A stretch of 64,000 nucleotides of DNA from Gemmobacter nectariphilus DSM 15620 (GCF_000429765.1 NZ_AUCM01000008.1:1-64000), one strand, 5' to 3'. Shown: positions 27,276 to 36,885, counted from the first letter of the stretch. Notes: generated by a model from the letters alone, not told the origin. Numbers and translations: made by a program.

Positions 27276-27575
27276 ATGCGCAAGTTCCTTCTGACCGCCG
27301 GACTGGTGATGGCCGGCACTGCCGCCCATGCCGGCCCTATCGAGACTGCCTGCCTTGCCAGCCCGCGCGCCAATGGCGACCGGGCCCTGTGCGGCTGCAT
27401 CCAGCAGGCGGCCGACCGCACGCTTCATCGCAGCGAACAGCGCCGGGCGGCCAAGTTCTTCAAGGATCCCGATCAGGCGCAGCAGGTGCGCATGTCGAAA
27501 TCGGACGGCGACAACGAATTCTGGGCCCGCTATCGCAACTTTGGCGAAATGGCCGAAGCGTTCTGCACGCGCTGA
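27276..27575 (+). CDS. Small secreted protein, conserved-hypothetical type
   Basis: A 99-residue protein with signal peptide MRKFLLTAGLVMAGTAAHA and a mature part containing four cysteines (ETACLAS, ALCGCIQQ and AFCTR), presumably two periplasmic disulfides. The middle SEQRRAAKFFKDPDQAQQVR is helical. I recall similar small proteins in Rhodobacterales but know no function. ATG at 27276 is preferred over 27264 because GAGG is 6 nt upstream. It is 36 nt before trmFO and may share its transcript. Confidence 0.7.
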   Translation: MRKFLLTAGLVMAGTAAHAGPIETACLASPRANGDRALCGCIQQAADRTLHRSEQRRAAKFFKDPDQAQQVRMSKSDGDNEFWARYRNFGEMAEAFCTR

Positions 27576-27611
27576 CTTCCCTTCGGCGCGGCGCAGGACT
27601 ACATCCCGGCC

Positions 27612-28952
27612 ATGACCGAGACCCTTCATATCGTAGGCGCCGGCATGGCCGGATCCGAAGCCGCCTGGCAGGCCGTGTCCATGGGCGTCCCCGTGGTGCT
27701 GCACGAGATGCGGCCCCATGTCGCCACCTTTGCCCACCGCACCGGCAACTTTGCCGAAATGGTGTGTTCGAACTCGTTCCGCTCGGACGATGACGAACGC
27801 AATGCGGTCGGCCTTCTGCATTGGGAAATGCGGGCGGCGGGGGGCATCGTGCTGCAATCGGCCGAACGCCACCGCCTGCCGGCGGGCGGTGCGCTGGCGG
27901 TCGACCGCGACCCGTTTTCCGAATGGATCACCGCGCAGCTGCGCGCCCATCCGCTGGTGACCGTGTCCGAGGCCGAGGTGACAGAGCTGCCGTCCGAGGG
28001 GCAGTGGATCATCGCCACCGGCCCCCTGACCTCGGGGGCACTGGCGGACAGCATCCGCGCGGCGACCGGGGCCGAGTCGCTGGCCTTCTTCGATGCCATC
28101 GCCCCCATCGTCTATGCCGACACGATCGACATGTCGGTCGCCTGGCGCCAGTCGCGCTATGACAAGGGCGAGACCGAGGAAGAGCGCACCGCCTATATCA
28201 ACTGCCCGATGGACCGCGGCCAGTACGAGGCCTTCATCGACGCCATGCTGGCCGCCGACAAGACCGTGTTCCACGAGGGCGAGACCGCCGGCTATTTCGA
28301 CGGCTGCCTGCCGGTCGAGGTCATGGCCGAACGCGGGCGCGAGACGCTGCGCTTTGGTCCGATGAAGCCGGTGGGCCTGACCAATCCGCATCAGCCGGAC
28401 CGCAAGCCCTATGCCGTGGTCCAGCTGCGCCGCGACAATGCGCTGGGGACGCTCTACAACATCGTGGGCTTTCAGACCAAGATGAAGTATGGCGCGCAAA
28501 CCTCTGTTTTCCGTATAATTCCCGGGCTGCAGGATGCCTCGTTCGCGCGCCTTGGCGGCATCCACCGCAACACGTTCATCAACTCGCCCACGCTGCTCGA
28601 TGGCCGGATGCGGCTGAAATCGCGCCCCAACATCCGCTTTGCCGGCCAGATCACCGGGGTCGAGGGCTATGTCGAAAGCGCGTCCATGGGCCTGCTTGCG
28701 GGCCGCATGGCCGCGGCCGAGATCCTGGGCCGCGATCTGCCCGCCCCGCCGCGCGAAACCGCCATGGGGGCGCTGGTGGCCCATATCACCGGCGATGCCG
28801 ACGCCAGGACCTTCCAGCCGATGAACGTGAACTTCGGCCTCTTCCCGCCCATCGAGGCCCGCGGTGGCCGGCGCGGGCGCAAGGACCGCTACAAGGCCTA
28901 TACCGACCGCGCGAAAGAGGCGTTTGGCCAATGGCTTGCAGGGCAAGGCTAA
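27612..28952 (+). CDS. trmFO: Folate-dependent tRNA m5U54 methyltransferase TrmFO
   Basis: Makes ribothymidine at tRNA position 54 using methylene-tetrahydrofolate and FADH2. The 446-residue flavoprotein starts with the dinucleotide fold [16 protein letters not shown] and contains [12 protein letters not shown] with catalytic Cys52; later motifs are [26 protein letters not shown] and [19 protein letters not shown], all diagnostic. Length is normal. It is followed at 1 nt by gluQ, so two tRNA-modification genes are coupled. Confidence 0.96.
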   Translation: MTETLHIVGAGMAGSEAAWQAVSMGVPVVLHEMRPHVATFAHRTGNFAEMVCSNSFRSDDDERNAVGLLHWEMRAAGGIVLQSAERHRLPAGGALAVDRDPFSEWITAQLRAHPLVTVSEAEVTELPSEGQWIIATGPLTSGALADSIRAATGAESLAFFDAIAPIVYADTIDMSVAWRQSRYDKGETEEERTAYINCPMDRGQYEAFIDAMLAADKTVFHEGETAGYFDGCLPVEVMAERGRETLRFGPMKPVGLTNPHQPDRKPYAVVQLRRDNALGTLYNIVGFQTKMKYGAQTSVFRIIPGLQDASFARLGGIHRNTFINSPTLLDGRMRLKSRPNIRFAGQITGVEGYVESASMGLLAGRMAAAEILGRDLPAPPRETAMGALVAHITGDADARTFQPMNVNFGLFPPIEARGGRRGRKDRYKAYTDRAKEAFGQWLAGQG

Positions 28953-28953
28953 G

Positions 28954-29811
28954 GTGGCGTTCGTCACCCGCTTTGCCCCCTCGCCCACCGGCCCGCTGCA
29001 TCTGGGCCACGCCTTTTCCGCCTTGCTGGCCCATGACATGGCCCGCGCCAACGCGGGCACCTTCCTGCTGCGGATCGAAGACATCGACCCCCAGCGCAGC
29101 AAGCCGCATTGGGAAGCCCAGCTGCTGGACGATCTGACCTGGCTGGGCATCCGCTGGGACGCCCCCCCGATGCGCCAGTCGGACCGGATGCCAGCCTATC
29201 GCGCCGCGCTGGATGATCTGTGGTCGCGCGGCCTGCTTTACCCCTGCACCTGCACAAGGCGCGACATCGATCAGGCCCTCAGCGCCCCGCAGGAAGGCGC
29301 GCCCCATCATGGCCCCGATGGTCCCGTCTATCCCGGCACCTGCCGCGACCGACCCCGGCCCGCCCTGCGCCCCACCGACCAGCACCTGCGCCTGAACATG
29401 GCGGCGGCGCTTGCCGCCATCGCCGCCGAGGCGACCCGTTTCACCGAAACCGGCCCGGCTCATGCAGGCACCATCGCCACATCAGCCACCGGCTACCTTG
29501 CGCAGATCGGCGACATCGTGCTGGCGCGCAAGGATTTCGGGACCTCCTATCATCTGTCCGTCGTGGTGGATGACGCCGCCCAGGGCATCACCCATGTCAC
29601 CCGGGGCGAGGATCTGTTCGAGGCAACCGCCATCCACGTCCTGCTGCAACGCCTGCTCGGCCTGCCGACGCCGGTCTACCACCACCACCGGCTGATCCGC
29701 GACGATAAGGGCAAGCGCCTTGCCAAACGCGACGACGCGCGCGCCCTGGCCAGATACCGCGCCGAAGGCGCCAGCCCTCAGGACATTCGCCACATGGTCG
29801 GGCTTGAGTAA
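28954..29811 (+). CDS. gluQ: Glutamyl-Q tRNA(Asp) synthetase
   Basis: Attaches glutamate to queuosine at position 34 of tRNA-Asp. The 285-residue protein is a truncated GluRS: Rossmann domain with RFAPSPTGPLHLGHAFS (HLGH at 16-19), a zinc-binding region LYPCTCTRRDI plus GTCRDR, and KGKRLAKRDDAR replacing KMSKS. It lacks the anticodon-binding domain, which defines GluQRS. A GTG at 28954 is chosen: it lies one base after the trmFO stop with CAAGG upstream and starts right before the conserved AFVTRFAPSP; longer readings run inside trmFO. Confidence 0.9.
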   Translation: MAFVTRFAPSPTGPLHLGHAFSALLAHDMARANAGTFLLRIEDIDPQRSKPHWEAQLLDDLTWLGIRWDAPPMRQSDRMPAYRAALDDLWSRGLLYPCTCTRRDIDQALSAPQEGAPHHGPDGPVYPGTCRDRPRPALRPTDQHLRLNMAAALAAIAAEATRFTETGPAHAGTIATSATGYLAQIGDIVLARKDFGTSYHLSVVVDDAAQGITHVTRGEDLFEATAIHVLLQRLLGLPTPVYHHHRLIRDDKGKRLAKRDDARALARYRAEGASPQDIRHMVGLE

Positions 29812-29877
29812 TCTGTGGCTTCTGCACGCCGCCATCGCGCGCCTGCCGCTGCGATGCGCATGTGAGCCCTGTCGATT

Positions 29878-29940
29878 GGGTATTTATGGCAAGATGGTGC
29901 CAGCGGGCGTCCTTTTCATCTTTCCCCAAATACCCCCGCC
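29878..29940. repeat. Inverted pair of dispersed repeat cores (copies F1 and F2)
   Basis: GGGTATTTATGGCAAGATG (29878-29896) and, in the opposite orientation, CATCTTTCCCCAAATACCC (29918-29936) face each other over 21 nt and could pair into a long hairpin. They lie between the convergent genes gluQ and hisI, each core oriented with the gene it follows. No other feature is seen in the 160-nt gap. Confidence 0.65.
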
Positions 29941-29971
29941 GGAGGCATCCGCCCCAACCAGACGCGCGCCC

Positions 29972-30331
29972 TCAGATCATGGGCGCCATGATCTCGACCT
30001 CGTCGCCCCCCCGCACGGCGGTATAGAAACAAGACCGGCGGTTGGTGTGGCAGGCCGGCCCTGCCTGATCGACCAGCAACAGCAGGCAATCGCGGTCGCA
30101 ATCGACCCGCAGTTCCACCAGCTTCTGCACATGGCCCGAGGTCTGGCCCTTGGCCCAGAACGCCTTGCGCGAGCGTGACCAATAGGTCACCTGCCCGGTC
30201 TGCAGCGTGCGGGCCAGGCTTTCGGCGTTCATCCAGGCCATCATCAGCACCTCGCCCGTGGCATGATCCTGCGCGATCGCCGGGATCAATCCGTTGGCAT
30301 CATAGGTCAGGCTGGCAGGATCAAAGGTCAT
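29972..30331 (-). CDS. hisI: Phosphoribosyl-AMP cyclohydrolase
   Basis: Opens the adenine ring of phosphoribosyl-AMP, third step of histidine synthesis. The 119-residue protein has the metal-binding region [20 protein letters not shown], with Asp77, Asp79 and Asp81 for magnesium and Cys94 and Cys101 (NRRSCFY) with Cys78 for zinc, plus [15 protein letters not shown] for substrate. It is the stand-alone HisI form without a HisE domain. ATG at 30331 starts the conserved protein. It diverges from the IscU-like gene across 72 nt. Confidence 0.94.
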   Translation of the reverse strand: MTFDPASLTYDANGLIPAIAQDHATGEVLMMAWMNAESLARTLQTGQVTYWSRSRKAFWAKGQTSGHVQKLVELRVDCDRDCLLLLVDQAGPACHTNRRSCFYTAVRGGDEVEIMAPMI

Positions 30332-30403
30332 GGCGTCTTTCCTCGGGCGGTCCGGGGGCCTATCTATACCCCGCCGGACCAAAGCGAAAGCACCGAGGAC
30401 GCC

Positions 30404-30841
30404 ATGAGCGATGCCGACCTGATGAAGCTCTATTCCGCCCGCATCCTGGCGCTGACGGCGGCGATCCCGCATCTGGGCCGCCTGCCGCATCCGCAAGGCA
30501 GCGCGAAACGCCGCTCGCCGCTGTGCGGATCGACCGTCACGGTGGATGTGGTGATGAAGGATGGCCGCGTGGCGGAATTCGCGCAGGATGTGAAGGCCTG
30601 TGCGCTGGGTCAGGCGGCGGCCTCTGTCGTCGGGGCTGCCCTGCCCGGCCGGACCCGGGCCGAGGTGGAACGCGCCCGCGACCAGCTGGCCGAGATGCTG
30701 AAGGGCGGCCCGGTGCCCGATGCCCCCTTCGACGGGCTCGAGGTGTTGCTGCCGGCGCGGGATTACAAGAACCGCCATGCCTCGATCCAGCTGGCGATTC
30801 AGGCCGCAGCCGAGGCCATCGCGGCGGCAGAGACGGTCTAG
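30404..30841 (+). CDS. IscU/NifU-like iron-sulfur scaffold family protein
   Basis: A 145-residue protein of the IscU-like fold. Two of the usual three cluster cysteines are visible, Cys41 in [11 protein letters not shown] and Cys66 in [12 protein letters not shown]; the third, near the C-terminus in IscU, is absent. Such two-cysteine relatives are common in alphaproteobacteria and their role is unclear. ATG at 30404 has GAGG 7 nt upstream. No isc or suf genes are adjacent, so it is not part of an assembly operon here. Confidence 0.78.
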   Translation: MSDADLMKLYSARILALTAAIPHLGRLPHPQGSAKRRSPLCGSTVTVDVVMKDGRVAEFAQDVKACALGQAAASVVGAALPGRTRAEVERARDQLAEMLKGGPVPDAPFDGLEVLLPARDYKNRHASIQLAIQAAAEAIAAAETV

Positions 30842-30922
30842 CGCCGTTCCCGCAAACGCCCCTTGCCAGGTGGCGCCGTTCTTCGCCCACTATGGACGGC
30901 GGCGCGGCTGGCCGGCGTCGGA

Positions 30923-30944
30923 TCGGGTATTTGCAGAAAGGTGA
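30923..30944 (+). repeat. Dispersed repeat core (copy G)
   Basis: CGGGTATTTGCAGAAAGGTG plus AA lies 82 nt after the IscU-like gene's stop and is oriented with it, preceded by imperfect GC-rich dyads. The rest of the 296-nt gap (30842-31137) has no recognisable gene. Confidence 0.6.
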
Positions 30945-31137
30945 ACGGGCAAGAGCGCGGCGCCACGATGGCAGCGGGGGCTTTTGCACCGCGGATGGAT
31001 GCGGCACGGAAAAAACCGCCACCGCATGGGGACGCGGTGGCGGCAGTCGTCTCTGTCGGGGACAGGCGCTGGCCGGGACAGGCCGCGCGAAACAGAGAAC
31101 AGGCAGTCGAAAGAGCAGACGGGTCACATGACCCGGA

Positions 31138-31257
31138 TCACACCGCGGCCAGATGCAGCGCGCCGACCAGCAGACAGAACAGGCCAAAAACCCCAAGGGC
31201 GTCTTGCACCAGATGGCGACGCGACCGGGCGGCGATGGCGAAGAAATCGGAAATCAT
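31138..31257 (-). CDS. 39-residue single-pass membrane protein
   Basis: A short open frame with an excellent AAGGAGG ribosome-binding site 6 nt before its ATG. It encodes MISDFFAIAARSRRHLVQDA then LGVFGLFCLLVGALHLAAV: an N-terminal amphipathic, arginine-containing stretch followed by one hydrophobic helix of about 19 residues. It lies 63 nt downstream of tusA on the same strand and may be co-transcribed. The strong translation signal and the membrane segment make it a likely real gene. Function is unknown. Confidence 0.65.
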   Translation of the reverse strand: MISDFFAIAARSRRHLVQDALGVFGLFCLLVGALHLAAV

Positions 31258-31320
31258 CGTGGCCTCCTTGCTAATGTTGCCCAATTGTTCTCATCAAGGC
31301 CGCCATCCGTCAAGAACTTT

Positions 31321-31578
31321 TTAAGAACTTTCGGGAACAAACGGCGAATGACCCGCCCGCCGCAGCCACCACCGGCTTTCCCCGGCCCCTTCGTATTGGG
31401 CCACAATCTCGTGCCCGTTCTCGCGCGCGAAATGGGGCACGTCGATCACGGCCGCCGGATCGGTGGCCCGCAGGCACAGCACCTGGCCCGGCATCATGCC
31501 CAGCATCACCTTGCGCGCCCGCAGCACCGGCAGGGGGCACAAAAGCCCCCGCGCATCCACCTCACGATCCGCGTGCAT
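31321..31578 (-). CDS. TusA-family sulfurtransferase
   Basis: An 85-residue sulfur carrier. The family signature is EVDARGLLCPLPVLRAR with the persulfide-forming Cys14 in the CPxP motif, followed by a beta-alpha-beta fold ending AQYEGAGESRWWLRRA. TusA proteins carry sulfur for tRNA thiolation or other pathways; the partner is not in the window. The second of two adjacent ATGs (31578) is preferred as GGAGG would otherwise be only 1 nt from the start. Confidence 0.87.
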   Translation of the reverse strand: MHADREVDARGLLCPLPVLRARKVMLGMMPGQVLCLRATDPAAVIDVPHFARENGHEIVAQYEGAGESRWWLRRAGHSPFVPESS

Positions 31579-31751
31579 CATACCTCCGGGACTGGATACC
31601 GGGCGCCGGGGGAACGACCTGGCCGGTGCAACCGGGCGTCACCTGCGGCATACATCTGTCTGCAACCGTCACGCTTGCAGGCTGGCGCACCGATCGGTTG
31701 CGGAACCGACCGGTGCCGGGGGACTGCCCCCGGCCCCGGGACGGCACGCGC

Positions 31752-32678
31752 CTAGAGGCCGAGGCACCAGCGCAGCACGGCCTTCTGCGCGTGCAGCCGG
31801 TTTTCCGCCTCGTCAAAGACCACCGAATGCGGGCCGTCCATCACATCGCTGGTCGCCTCGTCGTTGCGGTGGGCGGGCAGGCAATGCATGAACAGCGCAT
31901 CGGGCTTGGCCACCGCCATCAGCGCCTCGTTGACCTGATAGGGGCGCAGCTGGTTGTGCCGCCGCTCCTTGGCGCTTTCGGGATCGTGCATGGACACCCA
32001 GGTATCGGTCACCACCAGATCGGCCCCCTCGACCGCCTTGTGGGGGTCGCGCTCGATGGTGATGCGCGCGCCCTTCTCGCGGGCGAACTTCACCGCCGCA
32101 TCCTCGGGGTCCAGCGTCGATGGGCCGGTAAAGGTGAAGTCAAAGCCGAACTGCCCCGCCGCATGGATGAAGCTGGCGCAGACATTGTTGCCATCGCCCG
32201 ACCACACCACCTTTTTCCCGGCGATCGGGCCGCGATGTTCCTCATAGGTCATCACATCGGCCATGATCTGGCACGGATGGGTGCGGTTGGTCAGCCCGTT
32301 GATCACCGGCACGGTCGCATGTTCCGCCATCTCCTGCAGGGTCGCTTCCTCGAAGGTGCGGATCATGATCAGATCGACATAGCGCGACAGGACGCGGGCG
32401 GTATCGGCAATGGTCTCGCCGTGGCCCAGCTGCATTTCCTTGCCCGACAGCACCATCGTCTCGCCGCCCATCTGGCGCACGCCGACATCAAAGGACACGC
32501 GCGTGCGGGTCGAGGGTTTCTCGAAGATCAGCGCCACCATGCGCCCGGCCAGCGGCTGGTCGGCATCGCGCGTGCCGCGGGGCAGACCGGCGCGGGCGAT
32601 CTTCATCGCGCGGGCCGAGTCGATCATCTGCCGCAAGGCGGCCGGGTCGGTGGTGTGCAGGTCGAGAAAATGGTTCAT
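31752..32678 (-). CDS. argF: Ornithine carbamoyltransferase
   Basis: Makes citrulline from ornithine and carbamoyl phosphate in arginine synthesis. The 308-residue protein has the carbamoyl-phosphate site [11 protein letters not shown] (STRTR at 56-60), the HPCQ motif in [21 protein letters not shown] for ornithine and the catalytic MHCLPAHR. The second of two ATGs is taken as start, giving MNHFLDL. It follows argD with 188 nt between, which has its own candidate -10. Confidence 0.96.
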   Translation of the reverse strand: MNHFLDLHTTDPAALRQMIDSARAMKIARAGLPRGTRDADQPLAGRMVALIFEKPSTRTRVSFDVGVRQMGGETMVLSGKEMQLGHGETIADTARVLSRYVDLIMIRTFEEATLQEMAEHATVPVINGLTNRTHPCQIMADVMTYEEHRGPIAGKKVVWSGDGNNVCASFIHAAGQFGFDFTFTGPSTLDPEDAAVKFAREKGARITIERDPHKAVEGADLVVTDTWVSMHDPESAKERRHNQLRPYQVNEALMAVAKPDALFMHCLPAHRNDEATSDVMDGPHSVVFDEAENRLHAQKAVLRWCLGL

Positions 32679-32733
32679 CATGGACTTCCGGGTGGAAGGC
32701 CCGGGCGATCACCGCCGCAGGGCCGGTTCGGGC

Positions 32734-32739
32734 ACTATA
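32734..32739 (-). promoter_or_regulatory. Candidate -10 element for argF
   Basis: TATAGT on the argF strand, 56 nt before the start, is an isolated A/T-rich hexamer in GC-rich DNA. A matching -35 is poor, so this is tentative. It is framed by GGCAC/GTGCC arms that could form a small hairpin. Confidence 0.3.
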
Positions 32740-32866
32740 ATCCCTGTGCCGATGGGGGAAACCAGAAAAGGATCGCGCCGCGCAGGCGCATGGATCGGGG
32801 CGGCCCGACAGGCAGAGCTGCCACATGTTGCGGCAGCGCCCCCGGTCGGGGCGCTACCGGCTGGGG

Positions 32867-34045
32867 TCAGCCTGCAGACCGCACGGCCAGTGCGGCCTGC
32901 TCCAGCCGCGCAAGTCCTTCGGCGATATCGGCATCCGAAATGTTCAGCGGCGGCAGCAGGCGGATCACATTGTCGGCGCCCGGCACGGTCAGCACATGGG
33001 CCGCATAGCCCGCCTTGACCACATCGGTGTTCGGCGCCTTGCACTTGAGGCCAAGGATCAGGCCCTGGCCGCGCACTTCCTCGAACACGTCAGGGAAGCG
33101 GGCGATCAGCGATTCCAGCCCTTGCCGGAACAGCGCGCCCTTGCGGTTCACCTCGGCCAGAAAGGCCGGATCAGCGACGATCTCCATCACCCGGCAGCCC
33201 ACGGCGCAGGCCAGCGGGTTGCCGCCATAGGTGGACCCATGCGTGCCCGCGACCATGCCGGATGCCGCCTTTTCGCTGGCCAGCACCGCCCCCAGCGGGA
33301 AGCCGCCGCCGATGCCCTTGGCGACCATCATGATATCGGGGGCAACACCGGCCCATTCATGGGCGAACAGCTTGCCGGTACGGCCCATGCCGCATTGCAC
33401 CTCGTCCAGGATCAGCAGCGCGCCATGGGCATCGCAGATCGCGCGCATGTCGCGCAGCATCTGGTCGGGCACCGGGCGGATGCCGCCTTCGCCCTGCACC
33501 GGCTCGACGATCACGGCGGCCACATCGGGGCCCATCGCCGCGCGCAGCGCCGCCATGTCGCCAAAGGGCAGATGCACGAAACCCGGCATCAGATCGCCAA
33601 AGCCCTTGGTCATCTTGTCGCCGCCCGCCATGGCGATGGCGCCGGTCGACCGGCCATGGAACGCGCCTTCAAAGGCGATGATCTTCTGCCGCTCGGGGTG
33701 CCCGGCCGCATAGTGATACTTGCGCGCCATCTTGATCGCGAGTTCGGCCGCCTCGGTCCCCGAATTGGTGAAGAACACCGTATCGGCAAAGGTGTGTTCG
33801 ACCAGCAGATCGGCCAGCCGCTGCTGGTTCGGGATCTCGTAAAGGTTCGAGGTATGCCACAGCTTGCCCGCCTGATCGGTCAGCGCCTTGACCAGATCGG
33901 GGTTGGCATGGCCAAGCGCGTTCACCGCGATCCCGGCGCCCAGGTCGAGGTAACGCTCGCCCCCGGTGGTGACAAGCCAGGCCCCCTCGCCATGGTCAAA
34001 GGCCATGGGGGCGCGATTGTAGGTCGGCAGGACAGAAGCGATCAT
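32867..34045 (-). CDS. argD: Acetylornithine aminotransferase
   Basis: Converts N-acetylglutamate semialdehyde to N-acetylornithine using PLP and glutamate. The 392-residue class III aminotransferase has the cofactor region [16 protein letters not shown], the aspartate of [14 protein letters not shown] and PLP-binding Lys243 in [14 protein letters not shown]. Start ATG at 34045 gives [11 protein letters not shown], usual for the family, and follows AGGGA. It lies upstream of argF; the two form an arginine pair. Confidence 0.94.
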   Translation of the reverse strand: MIASVLPTYNRAPMAFDHGEGAWLVTTGGERYLDLGAGIAVNALGHANPDLVKALTDQAGKLWHTSNLYEIPNQQRLADLLVEHTFADTVFFTNSGTEAAELAIKMARKYHYAAGHPERQKIIAFEGAFHGRSTGAIAMAGGDKMTKGFGDLMPGFVHLPFGDMAALRAAMGPDVAAVIVEPVQGEGGIRPVPDQMLRDMRAICDAHGALLILDEVQCGMGRTGKLFAHEWAGVAPDIMMVAKGIGGGFPLGAVLASEKAASGMVAGTHGSTYGGNPLACAVGCRVMEIVADPAFLAEVNRKGALFRQGLESLIARFPDVFEEVRGQGLILGLKCKAPNTDVVKAGYAAHVLTVPGADNVIRLLPPLNISDADIAEGLARLEQAALAVRSAG

Positions 34046-34206
34046 GTGGGTATCCCTGAAGTCAGGCCCAAGTCGTGCCAAGCGCACGGGGGGCTGTCAA
34101 CGATGCAAAGTCGGGGAGGGTGCCCGTGGCACGGGCAGGCGCGACCAAGGCGCCGCAACGCATCAGCGTCGGCGTCGGGGCAGTTGGAAAAGGGGTGCCG
34201 CTTTGG

Positions 34207-35349
34207 TCATGGTTCGGCGATACCCGATGCGGACCTCGGCTGCAAGGGCGAAGTGCCGCCCGGATGATGCGCCAGAATGTCGATCAGGTCGGCCCTGGTC
34301 AGCATGGCGACAAGGCGCCCCTCGTCATCGGTCAGCGGAATCGCCCGCCAGCCGCCTTCGGCCAGCACCGAAAGCGCCTTGCGCAGCGGGGCCCGCGCCG
34401 GCAGACTGACCGGGCGGCAGGTCATCAGGGCGCCAACCGGCCCGTCGTGCCTGTCTGGACCGGCGCGCAGCAGATCGCTTTGCGACAGCACACCCACCAG
34501 GTGCCCTGCCCCGTCGATGACCGCCAGCGAATAGGCCCGAGAGTCCAGCATCCGCTGGCGCGCCTCGACAAGTGGCGTGTCGGGCGAGAGCGGCGGCAGC
34601 GATCGATGGGCCGCATCGGCACAGGTCAGGCCCTCGGTGCGCGCATCGGCCCGGGCCACCTCGTCGGCGGCGGCCAGCAGGCGGGCAAAGTCGGCAACGC
34701 CGATGTTCGAGTCGAGCCGCAGACGCGACAGGATCGCCGCCAGATCCGACGGGCTGAACCGCTGGGCAGCCGGCGCCGTTTCATGGGGTTGGCGGAACGG
34801 ATAGACCCGGCCGGTCAGCCGGTGCCAGACCATGCCGAAGACCAGCAGCACCAGCGCATCCGATATCACCGGCATCAGCGCAAAGCGCAGGCCAAGATCG
34901 GTCACGATATCGGGGCTGAGCACCGGCAACAGCGCAACGCCCCCTGCGGGCGGATGCAGCGCCCGGGCCGCATGCATGAAGGCAACCGCCCCCCCCAGCG
35001 CCACCGCCGCCGCCAGCAGATCCGACGGCAGCCACATTGCCGCCAGCACACCGACCAGCGCCGAGCCGCCATTGCCGACCAGCAAGGGCCAGGGCTGGGC
35101 CAGCGGGCTGTTCGGCACCCCCACCACCAGCAGCGCCGAGGCCCCGAAAGGCGCAATCAGCATGAAGCCCGCCACCTCGGGCAGGCCCGACGCCGCGATC
35201 AGCCCCCCTGCCAGCAGCACCGAAAGCGCCGTCCCCAGCGAGACCCGCACCAGCGCGCCCAGGTCCAGCGGACCGGATGGCGGGCGAAACGCCTCGGCCA
35301 GCCGGCGCAGGCCACGTTGGAGCGAGAGGCGGGGCGAGGGGATCGGCAT
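34207..35349 (-). CDS. HPP-family membrane protein with two CBS domains
   Basis: About 380 residues. The N-terminal half has four or five membrane helices and the HPP signature (AARALHPPAGGVALLPVL); the C-terminal half is a CBS pair, first TCADAAHRSLPPLSPDTPLV through LVGVLSQSDLLRA and second GALMTCRPVSLPARA through LVAMLTRADLIDIL. HPP proteins have been linked to nitrite transport, and CBS pairs sense adenine nucleotides, so a regulated transporter is plausible. The start could be 35349 or the ATG at 35364; neither has a strong ribosome-binding site. It diverges from gcrA. Confidence 0.83.
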   Translation of the reverse strand: MPIPSPRLSLQRGLRRLAEAFRPPSGPLDLGALVRVSLGTALSVLLAGGLIAASGLPEVAGFMLIAPFGASALLVVGVPNSPLAQPWPLLVGNGGSALVGVLAAMWLPSDLLAAAVALGGAVAFMHAARALHPPAGGVALLPVLSPDIVTDLGLRFALMPVISDALVLLVFGMVWHRLTGRVYPFRQPHETAPAAQRFSPSDLAAILSRLRLDSNIGVADFARLLAAADEVARADARTEGLTCADAAHRSLPPLSPDTPLVEARQRMLDSRAYSLAVIDGAGHLVGVLSQSDLLRAGPDRHDGPVGALMTCRPVSLPARAPLRKALSVLAEGGWRAIPLTDDEGRLVAMLTRADLIDILAHHPGGTSPLQPRSASGIAEP

Positions 35350-35415
35350 GGCCCCTTGTGGCATCGCGCCGATGACGCCGCAAGCCACCTGCCGCTTGAA
35401 CTTGCCGGCCTGACC

Positions 35416-35443
35416 TTGTATCCCGCGCCGTCGCCGTTAGAAT
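35416..35443 (+). promoter_or_regulatory. Candidate gcrA promoter
   Basis: A -10 TAGAAT (35438-35443, 5 of 6 to consensus) with a weaker -35 TTGTAT (35416-35421) spaced 16 nt, placed 33 nt before the gcrA start. Assignment rests on sequence similarity only. Confidence 0.4.
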
Positions 35444-35476
35444 GCGGCGTCAACAGCCGGATTGAGAGGTTTCCCG

Positions 35477-36085
35477 ATGACCTGGACCGACGAGCGGGTC
35501 GAGACGCTCAAGCGCATGTGGACCGAGGGCCAGTCGGCCAGCCAGATCGCCAAGGAACTGGGTGGTGTCACCCGCAACGCGGTGATCGGCAAGGTGCACC
35601 GCCTTGGCCTGTCGAACCGGGCGCCCGGCGCCGGGGCCGAAACCGAGGCAGAGGCCGAAGCGCCTGCCGCGCCGGTGGCCGATCCCCCGCGCGAGGCTGC
35701 GGCCCCCGAACCCGCGCCTGCCGCCGCTGCGGCGCAGCCCGTGCGCGAGCCTGAACCCGCCCGCGCCGCGCCCGCCGCCCCCGCCCAGGTGGTGCCGGTG
35801 GCCCGCAAGGCGATCATTCCCGCGGGCCAGCCGCTGCCGCCGCAACCCGCGCTGAACGAGATCAGCCCCGAGGCGCTGGCCTCGGTGCGCGAGGTGGAAA
35901 AGCGCGCGCGCAAGCTGACGCTGATGGAGCTGACCGAGCGCACCTGCAAATGGCCGATCGGCGACCCTGCAACCGAGGATTTCTGGTTCTGCGGCCTGCC
36001 CGCAACGCCGGGCAAGCCTTATTGCGAAGCGCATGTCGGGGTGGCCTTCCAGCCGATGAGCGCGCGTCGCGACCGTCGGCGCTAG
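35477..36085 (+). CDS. gcrA: Cell-cycle regulator GcrA
   Basis: A sigma70 co-activator of alphaproteobacteria that promotes transcription at promoters methylated by CcrM. The 202-residue protein has the conserved N-terminal DNA-binding part MTWTDERVETLKRMWTEGQS through TRNAVIGKVHRLGLSNR (1-48), a long low-complexity Ala/Pro/Glu linker (about 50-125) and the C-terminal domain LTERTCKWPIGDPATEDFWF then YCEAHVGVAFQP with conserved cysteines. Start is ATG with GAGAGG upstream. Together with cckA in this window it marks the CtrA-GcrA cell-cycle circuit. Confidence 0.95.
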   Translation: MTWTDERVETLKRMWTEGQSASQIAKELGGVTRNAVIGKVHRLGLSNRAPGAGAETEAEAEAPAAPVADPPREAAAPEPAPAAAAAQPVREPEPARAAPAAPAQVVPVARKAIIPAGQPLPPQPALNEISPEALASVREVEKRARKLTLMELTERTCKWPIGDPATEDFWFCGLPATPGKPYCEAHVGVAFQPMSARRDRRR

Positions 36086-36125
36086 GCCGCGGCCGGCCCG
36101 CCCGCATCGCCCGGAACGTCGCACC

Positions 36126-36725
36126 ATGCGGGTCCTGATTGCCGACGACCATGAATTGTTGCGCGATGCGCTGGCCGCATTTCTGCAACATGCCGGGATC
36201 AGCACCGAGGCGGCCTCGGACCTGCCCGATGCGCTGGCGCGTGTCGGGCGCAGCGGGCCCTTCGATCTGATCTTGCTGGATCTGGCCATGCCGGGGATGA
36301 ACGGGCTTGAGGGGCTGCAACAGGCGGTTGCCGCCAATCGCGGGCAGCCGGTTGCGCTGATCTCGGGCGCGGCGCGGCCGGAAACCGCGCGTCAGGCGCT
36401 GGCGCTGGGGGCGGCGGGCGTTCTGGAAAAGACGCTGTCGGCCGGAGATCTGGTTGCCGCGGTGCGTCTGATGGCCAAGGGCGGCATCTGGGCGCAGGAG
36501 GCGGGTGAACGCGCTGGCCCTGCCCGCCCCCCGCAATCGCTGACCCCGCGCGAGATGCAGGTTCTGCAAGGCTTCTGCACCGGCCAGTCCAACCGCGAGA
36601 TCGCGGCCGAACTGGCGATCAGCGAACCCACCGTCAAGCTGCACGCCCGCACCCTGTGCCGCAAGCTGGGGGCTGCGAACCGCACCCAGGCGGCGATGAT
36701 CGCGCGCGAGGCCGGGCTGTTCTGA
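36126..36725 (+). CDS. NarL/FixJ-family response regulator
   Basis: A 199-residue two-domain regulator. The receiver domain (1-120) has the acidic pair in MRVLIADDHELLRDAL, phosphoacceptor Asp in DLILLDLAMPGMNG and Lys in AAGVLEKTLSAGD; the LuxR-type helix-turn-helix (about 138-195) reads LTPREMQVLQGFCTGQSNRE followed by IAAELAISEPTVKLH. No histidine kinase gene is adjacent, so its partner is elsewhere. It follows gcrA at 40 nt and may be co-transcribed. Confidence 0.9.
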   Translation: MRVLIADDHELLRDALAAFLQHAGISTEAASDLPDALARVGRSGPFDLILLDLAMPGMNGLEGLQQAVAANRGQPVALISGAARPETARQALALGAAGVLEKTLSAGDLVAAVRLMAKGGIWAQEAGERAGPARPPQSLTPREMQVLQGFCTGQSNREIAAELAISEPTVKLHARTLCRKLGAANRTQAAMIAREAGLF

Positions 36726-36809
36726 ACACCGGGATTTGTCCGCGGCCTTCGGCCGTCCGATGGACCAGGCACCTTGGCCCGGCCGCGCTGCGGGGTGTCA
36801 AGGGCAGAC

Positions 36810-36885
36810 GGGGGCTTTGCGCCCCCGCCACCGGCCGGCAAGCCGGCCGGTGCCCCTGCAGGATATTTGCATCAAGGCGAAAGAT
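36810..36885 (+). repeat. Full composite intergenic element (copy H)
   Basis: After the response-regulator gene, outer hairpin GGGGGC-TTTGC-GCCCCC (36810-36826) is followed by inner CCGGCCGG/CCGGCCGG hairpin (about 36830-36851) and core GGATATTTGCATCAAGGCGA (36861-36880). The core ends at the stop codon of the convergent ABC ATPase gene. Order and spacing match copies E, I and J. Confidence 0.75.
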
